A stretch of 5,676 bases of DNA from the NCBI GenBank assembly GCA_029856625.1, contig JAHKLG010000095.1, positions 1 through 5,676 on the forward strand, given 5' to 3'. Position 1 is the first letter of the stretch, and each line of letters opens with the position of its first letter. The notes beneath the pieces were generated by a model. That model did not search any database. It worked only from the letters and a program-made list of their open reading frames with translations, and had not been told where the DNA came from. The DNA comes from Candidatus Njordarchaeota archaeon. GTDB lineage: Archaea; Asgardarchaeota; Njordarchaeia; Njordarchaeales; Njordarchaeaceae. Below are positions 1 through 5,676 of this stretch, one piece after another. Both the position numbers and the translations under genes were made by a program.

Positions 1-1
1 A

Positions 2-682
2 GCAGCTCTGATATATTATAGAAGGAAGTTATGGAAGAGCTTGCGAAATGCTAGAATTATCCACATTAACTCTGACCCACTTGCTAGATACATCTTCTGG
101 TCAACTATTTTTACAGGTATTACGGGCGTTCCGTTATATTATCTGATAAAAAGTTTATTCTCCGCTATGGAGAAAGAATTACTCATTGGAACATTATTAC
201 TTTTTATACTCATAGGTATTGCTATGATCGCTACTGCTACAGTAATTTCCTTTGCACAAAGAGTATATGGGAATAGAAAAGTAGAAAGCCTCCGTTTTCG
301 CGATTATTTGCTTATTGGTGTTCTTCAAGGACTAGCTATAATTCCTGGTGTGAGTAGATCGGGCATCACTATTAGCGTGTTATTACTCTATTCTAGGGTA
401 GATAGTAAAGAAGCTGTGGATCTCTCATTTATGCTTTCTATCCCCACGATATATCTCGCAACTTTATTTGAACTATTGGCAGGATCTATCAAGAGACCCC
501 TTATAACACTCTCCTTGCAGACATTTCTATTATTAGTCTTAACTTTCCTCATGGCGTTATTGGGTATAAGAGTGATGACCAAGCTTGCTTCTAAAGTGCC
601 GTTTCATATATTTCTAAAAGTATTCGGATTCATGATGATCCTCTTAAACGCCTCCATCTTAATTGGATTCCTACTTATGTGA
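2..682 (+). CDS. uppP: Undecaprenyl-diphosphatase UppP/BacA family, 5' end outside window
   Basis: Integral membrane phosphatase that removes a phosphate from a C55-type (or archaeal dolichyl-type) polyprenyl diphosphate, recycling the lipid carrier for surface glycan or glycoprotein assembly. Visible: the family motif PGVSRSG at bases 344-364, whose Arg (356-358) corresponds to the catalytic Arg of the second UppP signature, followed by a hydrophobic stretch and then the typical segment around DLSFMLSIPTIYLATLFE. About six hydrophobic spans cover the rest. The reading frame is open back to base 2 and upstream residues (AALIYYRRKLWKS) look like the family's first cytoplasmic loop, so the TTG at 41 is internal, not a start. 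Some 226 codons are present against about 265-280 usually, so roughly 40-50 N-terminal residues, including the first signature with its Glu and His residues, lie outside. The archaeal substrate is inferred from the family. Confidence 0.9.
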   Translation, partial: AALIYYRRKLWKSLRNARIIHINSDPLARYIFWSTIFTGITGVPLYYLIKSLFSAMEKELLIGTLLLFILIGIAMIATATVISFAQRVYGNRKVESLRFRDYLLIGVLQGLAIIPGVSRSGITISVLLLYSRVDSKEAVDLSFMLSIPTIYLATLFELLAGSIKRPLITLSLQTFLLLVLTFLMALLGIRVMTKLASKVPFHIFLKVFGFMMILLNASILIGFLLM

Positions 683-684
683 AA

Positions 685-748
685 GATCAGTCGTGGCGGG
701 TTCGATCATCGCCCATAGGCTCTCTCCCGCCATTCCTCATCATTAAAT
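685..748 (-). ncRNA. Candidate archaeal C/D box guide sRNA (antisense to the uppP-protease gap)
   Basis: Read on the minus strand, the gap contains a perfect C box ATGATGA (complement of 737-743), a C' box CGATGA (706-711, one mismatch to TGATGA) and a perfect D box CTGA (687-690). C box to D box spans 57 nt, within the 50-60 nt usual for archaeal C/D sRNAs. The D guide is the 15 nt between C' and D, TCGAACCCGCCACGA. The D' box is degenerate (around 715-719). A TATA-like stretch at about 772-778 sits some 26 bases before the expected 5' end. Such RNAs direct 2'-O-methylation of rRNA or tRNA by the fibrillarin/Nop5/L7Ae complex. Against it: the weak D' box, a long D'-guide interval (about 17 nt), no clear terminal stem, and guides that can pair with each other. 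The alternative is a hairpin near the uppP 3' end. Confidence 0.45.
694..732. repeat. Perfect 7-bp GC-rich inverted repeat with 25-nt loop
   Basis: TGGCGGG at 694-700 is exactly matched by CCCGCCA at 726-732. This is the only GC-rich palindromic element in an otherwise AT-rich gap and begins 12 bases after the uppP stop. The two arms fall in the two guide intervals of the minus-strand C/D sRNA candidate. On the + strand it could fold as a 7-bp stem in the uppP 3' UTR. Confidence 0.6.
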
Positions 749-751
749 TAG

Positions 752-757
752 TTTTTT
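752..757 (+). terminator. T-tract, possible uppP terminator
   Basis: Six consecutive T residues about 70 bases after the uppP stop and 20 bases after the inverted repeat. Archaeal RNA polymerase can terminate at T-runs without a hairpin. The tract is short, so the call rests mainly on position. Confidence 0.3.
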
Positions 758-783
758 ATGTGCCCTATAAGGATATAACTAGT

Positions 784-797
784 AGAAAAAATTAAAT
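784..797 (+). promoter_or_regulatory. Possible BRE/TATA promoter of the S8 protease gene
   Basis: A purine/A run, GAAAAA (BRE-like), leads into ATTAAAT (TATA-like, centred near 794). This would place transcription start near 820, about 33 bases before the GTG start, leaving room for the ribosome site GGTG at 844-847. AT-rich background makes chance matches common. Confidence 0.33.
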
Positions 798-853
798 CTT
801 GCAATATCCATGCATACCATTTTTGCCTTAATGAATAATTTTTGGTGTGATAA

Positions 854-3586
854 GTGAAATATTTTAAAGCATATGGCGTCTTGCTGATATTTCTATTAGT
901 AACTATTGGTATATTTTTGCCCATTTATCAACCTTTAGAGGTCTTACGAAAAAACATCAGGGCATTACCGCATAATTCTTTCATTCGTGCATCACAGAAA
1001 AGCTCATCAATCGTCTCATACGATTTGTTTAAGATGGTCGACAGGGACGAAAATAGGATCTATGATTCACTTGATGATCTAATAATCAAACATCCCTATG
1101 ATAAAGTATCACTCATAATTCTTTTGAAGAAACTGGATGATAGGACACTAGAATTCTTTAGATCTCTGGGAGGAGAAATCACAGGAGTATATGATAATGC
1201 TATAGTCGGATTTTCTGGAAAAATCATTGCTAATAGAATCCCATTATTACTTCGAGACGAAAATATATTGTTCATACAGCCTAATTTGAGGCATAAGGCT
1301 ACTATGCAGAATGCGCTTAGATTGATAAGGGTTAGGCCATATGTCTGGAGTTTCTATAATTACATGGGTCCAACTAATATGAGTATTGCGGTGATAGACT
1401 CTGGAATAGATATAATGCATCCGATGCTAAGTAACGTGCACATTGTTGGATGGTTTGATGCTGTGAATAATAAGACCATTCCCTATGACGATAATGGTCA
1501 TGGAACAATAATTGCGGGGATTATTGGTGGCGCTTTCTATGATGGAAAAGTAATCGGGGAGAAAACGGCTATACGTTTTGAAGAATTTGCACTGGTTGTT
1601 GATGGATTAGAGGCAGGTACTAACATAACGTATTCTTGGTGGGCTTATTTTCCAGTATTTAAAGCAGGTGAGGTAAATATTACGATATATTGGAAGGATA
1701 TAAGCATTGAGACTGATAAGGTTAAGGGGCATAAAGCTCGAATCTCTGGTTTCGATATTTACTTACCAAATGGTACCGTGGAGCATTTTGAATCTAGAGG
1801 AAATCCTCTTAGTTATATCTTTAACGCTCCTACATCCGGATCCTATTATGTGGAGATATACATTGAAATGTTCTCTAATGGTACCGATGAAGATGCTATT
1901 GATGGACCTGGAATAGCATTTTGGGCTTATGCTATTCAAGAAGTGTTGTCTCCCGATACTTACGAACCTTTCGCAGGAGTAGTGCCCTTTGCCAAGATAG
2001 TAGGAGTTAAAGTCTTAGATGCGGAGGGATTCGGAGCTACAGAGGATATCATTGCTGGCATTGAATGGGTCATTGAGAATAGAATTAAGTATCACATCGT
2101 TGTTGCTACGATCACATTTGGGTCAAGTACTGTTGATCCATTAATAGAGTACGCTGTGAAAAATCTGGTCAAAAGCGGGATTGTTGTAATAGCTGCTGCT
2201 GGAAATGACGGTCCCCAGAGGAACTCAATAAGCTCTCCAGGACGTTTGGATTATGTAATAACGGTTGGTGCATCGACTGATGGATGGACAATACTGAATG
2301 TGACAGATTGGTCTTCACGGGGTCCGTATGGTATGTATTCTGCAGGGACTCCCGCTACTACAAATACGACTAAACCCGATATTGTAGCCCCCGGCGGTAG
2401 TTTTCATGAGCCATCTCTGATATGTGTTGATATGAATATCAGTGATAATTTGGAAATTTATTATTACAATGTGGAAAGAGGCACCTTTGAGTATATTGGA
2501 ATGACCGAAAATATAAGTGATATCATTCCTAACGATTTTGTAATAGCTAGAGGCACTTCGATGTCGACAGCTTATGTTGGTGGTGGAGCTCTTCTGTTAA
2601 TCCAAGCATTAACTAATGATTCTTGGGAGAAGTGGAAATACGATCTAAGTGAGGTTTTAAAGATAAAGCAATTACTCCTCATGACTGCTTGGGAAATATA
2701 TAAAGGTCCTGAAACAAATTATCGTTTCAATCGCGGAGAAAAGGATATCGTGGAAGGTTATGGCCTAATACAGGTTGATGCCGCTATTGATGCTGTTAAG
2801 AGAATTCTCAAAATGAATATGAGCTACACTGATTATCTATCTAATGAGACATTCCAGCGTCATGTGTGGGCAGGAAAAGTTTACCTGGAAGCTAATACTA
2901 CGTACCTCTTTAGATTAGAAGTACCTTCTAACGCCGATATGGACATATACTTATGGGATCAGAATCCTAATGACTGGGGTGAACCAATTCTCCTAGCTAA
3001 GAGTACTAAAAGTGCTGGTAAAGAGGAATACTTCGCATACACTCCAGAAAAACCTGGGTATTACTATGTGACAGTAAAGATAGTATCGGGGGAAGGGAAA
3101 TTCAACCTTACGATAATTAATTTATCTAATGAAGAACTAGAAGAAATCATTATCCGCCCACCTAAAGGCATAATCGTGGAGAAAAAAGAGATAAGTGTAT
3201 ATGTCAAAGTGCACGTCTCTTGGACATACGTTATTAGTGTTGAAATGCGATACAATGATCATCAAATAGCTTTCTCAGCAATAAGTGTTAGTGAAGATGG
3301 TAGGGTTAGCGAATGGTTAGGAAATATAACTCTTCAGACATTTAGTTTTAAAGGGGAACTCTTAATTAAAACTCCAGTAAAGACCTTCGTGATTCAGTAT
3401 TCTCTAACGTATATTCCTTACTTTAAAGCAATCTTAGTAGGTGTCTCAGCGGTTTGTTTAGCAGGAATAGCCTTCTTTGGTTATCACTGGTACCGTAAGA
3501 AGAAACTTGAGAGATTAGCCAGAATCGAGGAGGAGGCCAAGGAGATTGCTAAGGAGACTATAGAGGAAGTGTTAGAAGAAAAATGA
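854..3586 (+). CDS. Membrane-anchored subtilisin-like serine protease (S8) with nested and C-terminal PPC-like domains
   Basis: Predicted secreted, membrane-tethered endopeptidase of 910 residues. Order: N-terminal hydrophobic signal/anchor (about 8-27); EF-hand-like calcium loop (VDRDENRIYDSLD, 62-74); I9-type propeptide region (about 80-148); S8 catalytic domain (about 165-650) with Asp182 in VIDSGI, His216 in NGHGT, oxyanion Asn451 in AAGNDGP and Ser569 in GTSMS; PPC-like beta domain (about 655-757); a further beta-rich segment (765-850); transmembrane helix (about 857-877); and a basic then Glu-rich cytoplasmic tail (878-910). A second PPC-like domain (about 235-365) interrupts the catalytic domain between His216 and the GVVPFAKIVGVKVLD strand. 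There are 17 N-x-S/T sequons, all on the predicted outer side, and only two Cys. The GTG start is supported by GGTG at 844-847 with 6-base spacing. Family and active site are firm; substrate is unknown. Related archaeal surface proteases such as pyrolysin and STABLE serve peptide scavenging or S-layer turnover. Confidence 0.93.
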   Translation: MKYFKAYGVLLIFLLVTIGIFLPIYQPLEVLRKNIRALPHNSFIRASQKSSSIVSYDLFKMVDRDENRIYDSLDDLIIKHPYDKVSLIILLKKLDDRTLEFFRSLGGEITGVYDNAIVGFSGKIIANRIPLLLRDENILFIQPNLRHKATMQNALRLIRVRPYVWSFYNYMGPTNMSIAVIDSGIDIMHPMLSNVHIVGWFDAVNNKTIPYDDNGHGTIIAGIIGGAFYDGKVIGEKTAIRFEEFALVVDGLEAGTNITYSWWAYFPVFKAGEVNITIYWKDISIETDKVKGHKARISGFDIYLPNGTVEHFESRGNPLSYIFNAPTSGSYYVEIYIEMFSNGTDEDAIDGPGIAFWAYAIQEVLSPDTYEPFAGVVPFAKIVGVKVLDAEGFGATEDIIAGIEWVIENRIKYHIVVATITFGSSTVDPLIEYAVKNLVKSGIVVIAAAGNDGPQRNSISSPGRLDYVITVGASTDGWTILNVTDWSSRGPYGMYSAGTPATTNTTKPDIVAPGGSFHEPSLICVDMNISDNLEIYYYNVERGTFEYIGMTENISDIIPNDFVIARGTSMSTAYVGGGALLLIQALTNDSWEKWKYDLSEVLKIKQLLLMTAWEIYKGPETNYRFNRGEKDIVEGYGLIQVDAAIDAVKRILKMNMSYTDYLSNETFQRHVWAGKVYLEANTTYLFRLEVPSNADMDIYLWDQNPNDWGEPILLAKSTKSAGKEEYFAYTPEKPGYYYVTVKIVSGEGKFNLTIINLSNEELEEIIIRPPKGIIVEKKEISVYVKVHVSWTYVISVEMRYNDHQIAFSAISVSEDGRVSEWLGNITLQTFSFKGELLIKTPVKTFVIQYSLTYIPYFKAILVGVSAVCLAGIAFFGYHWYRKKKLERLARIEEEAKEIAKETIEEVLEEK

Positions 3587-3623
3587 AAAATCTATATATC
3601 CTATTTTTACTGATCATTAAATT
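3585..3623 (+). promoter_or_regulatory. AT-rich gap with TATA-like boxes before the small alpha/beta gene
   Basis: The 74-base gap after the protease contains GAAAAA followed by TATATAT (3593-3599) and then ATTAAATT (3616-3623). Either could serve as the TATA element, giving start sites near 3622 or 3646. A T5 run at 3604-3608 may end the protease transcript. No preference can be made from sequence alone. Confidence 0.3.
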
Positions 3624-3655
3624 GATTTCAATAAAATGTTCATGAGAAATTTATT

Positions 3656-3660
3656 GGGGG
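3656..3660 (+). promoter_or_regulatory. Shine-Dalgarno GGGGG deciding a TTG start
   Basis: GGGGG can pair with the CCUCC of 16S rRNA using one G-U pair. It lies directly against the ATG at 3661 (no spacing) but 6 bases before the TTG at 3667, the usual distance. This favours TTG as the start. Confidence 0.55.
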
Positions 3661-3666
3661 ATGCTC

Positions 3667-4110
3667 TTGAGAATTTCACAAATCCTTAGGATTGATTTGC
3701 TTGATGAGAGAGGATTTCCCCTAATAATCTACGATATGAAAAAACGTAGGATAGATAAGGAAACCCTTCTCTCCGAGAAAAACGTGTTAAAATCTGCTTT
3801 CTTGGTGGCTGCTATCCATGGCCTTACAGAAGGAAAACGACTAACTAATATTGTGACAACGGAGAATGAGAAATACCTTTTATTAAAAAGGGATAAATTT
3901 GTCCTTGTGATAACTCTTTCGCAAGATGCAGATATAACATCTGAAAAACTCCAATTATTCGCGAGATCCCTCCTATATGGGGTCATAGAGATCCACAAGC
4001 GATTAGGTATTAACCCTGCTGATTTGTTCCTTGAAGATTATTTAGAGATTATAAGTGATCCCTTCGAAAAATTAGTTAAAAAATTGATAGATCGACTGAA
4101 ACTTGTTTAA
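3667..4110 (+). CDS. Small alpha/beta protein, possible roadblock/longin-like fold, function unknown
   Basis: Not recognised as a named family. It is 147 residues from TTG 3667 (149 from ATG 3661); the TTG is preferred because of the ribosome site spacing. No signal peptide, membrane span or cysteine is seen, so it is probably cytoplasmic. Predicted order: a beta hairpin with a turn at DERG (IDLLDERGFPLIIYD, about 9-23), an alpha helix (about 36-55, VLKSAFLVAAIHGLTEG), three strands (about 60-84, including YLLLKRD and FVLVITL), a long helix (about 91-113, SEKLQLFARSLLYGVIEIHKRLG), and a charged C-terminal helix ending KKLIDRLKLV. This beta-beta-alpha-beta-beta-beta-alpha order resembles roadblock/LC7 and longin domains, which in archaea and eukaryotes often partner small GTPases. 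The fold is inferred from the pattern only. It has its own gaps on both sides, so probably its own transcript. Confidence 0.8.
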   Translation: MRISQILRIDLLDERGFPLIIYDMKKRRIDKETLLSEKNVLKSAFLVAAIHGLTEGKRLTNIVTTENEKYLLLKRDKFVLVITLSQDADITSEKLQLFARSLLYGVIEIHKRLGINPADLFLEDYLEIISDPFEKLVKKLIDRLKLV

Positions 4111-4127
4111 TTCTTTGGCGATGAATG

Positions 4128-4136
4128 TTTATAATT
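4128..4136 (+). promoter_or_regulatory. TATA-like box TTTATAATT downstream of the small alpha/beta gene
   Basis: The sequence closely resembles the archaeal TATA consensus and would give a start near 4160. That implies a leader of about 120 bases for the fusion gene at 4283, or a separate small transcript. A weaker TTTAAC at 4239-4244 would give a start near 4268 and a short leader; the GTGA at 4274-4277 would then be a weak ribosome site. Confidence 0.3.
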
Positions 4137-4192
4137 TCTCTCCTCATAGAGTCTATTCGTGATTTTGTGATACTTCATAATGAGAATGAAGA

Positions 4193-4225
4193 AAATAAGA
4201 ATAGTATTGAGAAGAATACTTATTT
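4193..4225. repeat. AT-rich imperfect inverted repeat in the 172-base gap
   Basis: AAATAAG (4193-4199) pairs with CTTATTT (4219-4225). Inside it AGTATT (4203-4208) pairs with AATACT (4215-4220) around a GAGAAG loop. The two pairings share bases 4219-4220, so they compete or form one stem with a bulge. It may be a leader hairpin or an operator, or chance in AT-rich sequence. Apart from this and the TATA-like boxes, nothing is recognised in 4111-4282. Confidence 0.35.
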
Positions 4226-4282
4226 CTCTACAATTTGCTTTAACTTGTATTGGTTAGCAAACAGTGAATTGTTGTGAGTTAG

Positions 4283-5676
4283 ATGTATAAGAGAGGCACT
4301 GAACTCCGAGGAGAAGTAATTGGAGCGGAGATTAGAAGATTCAAACATAGATGGTTCGGAATTTTAGAAGTCTTAGTTAATAAGGATATTATCGAGCTTT
4401 ACATGTCTGGCACTATTGCGCAGTGGTTTGTCACAGGAGATAGGGTTAAGATCACTCTTAAGCGAAAACCTAGGGAGAAAAATGGCAAATTATACCTCAC
4501 ATTCGATGATTATGTGTTACATAAATATTATGAACAGGATGAAATCCTAGTATGGCCTGTGTTTGATAAGATAATGGAGCTTCCTAGAATAGATCCAGTG
4601 ACTGGGCGTGAGCTCTATAAATATAAGTTAAGAGGCCGTGAGGCTATCTTTGAATCTGATTATGAGGCAATAGCTGAGCTCGAACAATTTCATTATGCTT
4701 CTAAGAAAGTTGTCATCGCTATATGGAGATGCGAGAAGTGCGGAGTATTCATCAGGAGTAATACAAAGCCCATTTGCCCTAATTGCAAAACTGATGAAAC
4801 TGTTCATATTTTCGAGATACGCGGCTCCACCCCCGCATCAAGATTCTTGGTAATTGAGCTTATTGATAGACAGCCTTATGAGCCGAAGATTGTTGCTTAT
4901 GTCAGGGTTGATCCCCCGATTCCTCTAATGCATAGGAAATTGCCAACCGGCGAAGTAGAGAGGAATATTAGAGAGAAAGTGTTTCCAAAGGATTGGTTTT
5001 ATCCAGTTTTCTGGCCCGAAGTCATCTTTAAGAAGAAATTAAAGGAGTTAAGAGCAAAATATGGTAAAGCTATAGCTTCTGCTAGACTTTGGGAGACAGC
5101 TAAATGGGAAGCACTTAGAACATCAAATACAGCAGCTGCGAGAATATCTAGAGTAGTAGTGCATCCCGATTATAGGTCTGATGGAATTGGCCAGGCAGCG
5201 GTTAAGTTTGCTATCGAATGGATTAAGGAGAGACGGATTCCAGAAATGCGCAAGGAGAAGCATTTAGTGGAGACAATAGCAATGATGGCTCGTTATAATC
5301 CATTCTTCGAAAAAGTAGGTTTTAAGTATCTATGGGATACTGCTAGTGGCCGGCCCGTTCTTTATTATCCGTTAACAGATCTAGCGCGGAAATATATTGA
5401 GAGTTTCTTAAAGGAGGATCCATACGCACGTGAGCATGGTGGGCGATTATGTGTTTCCCGGTATACAAGTGTTGAGAAGCTATCGGGGAGTATCATTCTA
5501 CAGAACGTTACTAAGATATTCGAGAATATTTTAACTCTTGAGAAACTGAAGCCAGAACTTCGAAAGGTCCTCGAAGCATTTGGCGTAAGACAGCGAAAAC
5601 TTCAGAGACTTGTTCTTAGGAATGTTAACTTAGAGATAAAACCAGGAGAAGTAGTGGTTGTTGTTGGGGCATCTGG
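4283..5676 (+). CDS. Zinc-ribbon / GNAT acetyltransferase / ABC-ATPase fusion (COG2401 type), 3' end outside window
   Basis: Soluble archaeal fusion of a predicted acetyltransferase to an ABC-type ATPase, the architecture of COG2401; its substrate and function are not established. The first 464 residues are present. Order: N-terminal beta-rich, OB-like segment (about 1-75); zinc ribbon with Cys150, Cys153, Cys165 and Cys168 (RCEKCG and ICPNCK); GNAT domain (about 170-360) with the acetyl-CoA binding motif RSDGIG (Arg298, Gly301, Gly303) after strand RISRVVVHPDY and the motif-B-like NPFFEKVGF (339-347); then an ABC domain whose first strand (about 404-413) and LRNVNLEIKPGEVVVVVGASG strand/Walker A start close the window (Walker A begins Gly462). 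Walker B, signature and switch motifs lie beyond the end. No membrane spans are seen, so it is unlikely to be a classical transporter subunit. The ATG follows an in-frame TAG at 4280-4282; the ribosome site is weak (GTGA). Confidence 0.88.
   Translation, partial: MYKRGTELRGEVIGAEIRRFKHRWFGILEVLVNKDIIELYMSGTIAQWFVTGDRVKITLKRKPREKNGKLYLTFDDYVLHKYYEQDEILVWPVFDKIMELPRIDPVTGRELYKYKLRGREAIFESDYEAIAELEQFHYASKKVVIAIWRCEKCGVFIRSNTKPICPNCKTDETVHIFEIRGSTPASRFLVIELIDRQPYEPKIVAYVRVDPPIPLMHRKLPTGEVERNIREKVFPKDWFYPVFWPEVIFKKKLKELRAKYGKAIASARLWETAKWEALRTSNTAAARISRVVVHPDYRSDGIGQAAVKFAIEWIKERRIPEMRKEKHLVETIAMMARYNPFFEKVGFKYLWDTASGRPVLYYPLTDLARKYIESFLKEDPYAREHGGRLCVSRYTSVEKLSGSIILQNVTKIFENILTLEKLKPELRKVLEAFGVRQRKLQRLVLRNVNLEIKPGEVVVVVGAS

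Noticed and set aside
41..43. TTG at 41 as the true start of uppP
   Set aside because: The frame is open to base 2 and the upstream residues fit the family; starting here would remove an essential N-terminal signature.
388..582. 64-codon minus-strand reading frame opposite uppP
   Set aside because: It overlaps the conserved UppP core on the other strand and shows no protein family features.
691..740. A tRNA gene, or tRNA with a T-loop intron, suggested by GGCGGGTTCGA ... CCCGCCATTCC on the + strand
   Set aside because: The preceding bases lie in the uppP 3' end and show no matching acceptor strand, D arm or anticodon arm, so a complete tRNA cannot be drawn on either strand.
1707..1916. 69-codon + strand reading frame inside the protease gene
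   Set aside because: It is an out-of-frame shadow of a well-supported gene, with no ribosome site and no recognisable protein features.
3064..3255. Minus-strand reading frame opposite the protease 3' part
   Set aside because: Antisense shadow within the PPC-like region; composition is Ser/Thr/Ile-rich as expected from reverse reading, and no promoter or ribosome site is seen.
3729..3998. 89-codon minus-strand reading frame opposite the small alpha/beta gene
   Set aside because: The + strand frame has a clear ribosome site and regular secondary structure pattern; the antisense frame has neither.
1..5676. CRISPR array, insertion sequence or phage-like module
   Set aside because: No regularly spaced repeats, transposase motifs, terminal inverted repeats or target duplications were seen; codon use and gene order look uniform.

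Overview
The window looks like a piece of a hyperthermophilic archaeal chromosome, most likely from the Thermoproteota (crenarchaeal side). It is AT-rich, arginine is coded mostly by AGA/AGG, and GTG/TTG starts are used with short GGTG- or GGGGG-type ribosome sites. TATA-like boxes lie about 25-30 bases before presumed transcript starts, and three of the four proteins are of archaeal type. The species cannot be named from the sequence alone.

Layout: all four protein genes read on the + strand, separated by gaps of 74-172 bases, so they are probably transcribed separately. (1) Bases 2-682 are the 3' part of an undecaprenyl-diphosphatase (UppP/BacA) gene whose start lies before the window. (2) The gap 683-853 holds a candidate C/D box guide RNA on the minus strand, a 7-bp inverted repeat inside it, a T-run and a possible promoter for the next gene. 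(3) Bases 854-3586 encode a 910-residue, membrane-tethered subtilisin-like (S8) protease with the full catalytic set, a PPC-like beta domain nested inside the catalytic domain and a second one after it. (4) Bases 3667-4110 encode a small alpha/beta protein resembling a roadblock/longin-type fold, function unknown. (5) The gap 4111-4282 holds a good TATA-like box and an AT-rich imperfect hairpin. (6) Bases 4283-5676 are the 5' part of a zinc-ribbon/GNAT acetyltransferase/ABC-ATPase fusion that runs off the window within its Walker A motif.

The genes do not form one obvious pathway. UppP recycles the polyprenyl carrier used to build cell-surface glycans, and the neighbouring protease is an outward-facing protein with 17 N-glycosylation sequons, so both concern the cell envelope; a functional link is inference. 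The points most worth following up are the guide RNA candidate with mutually complementary guides, the nested PPC-like domain in the protease, and the acetyltransferase-ABC fusion.
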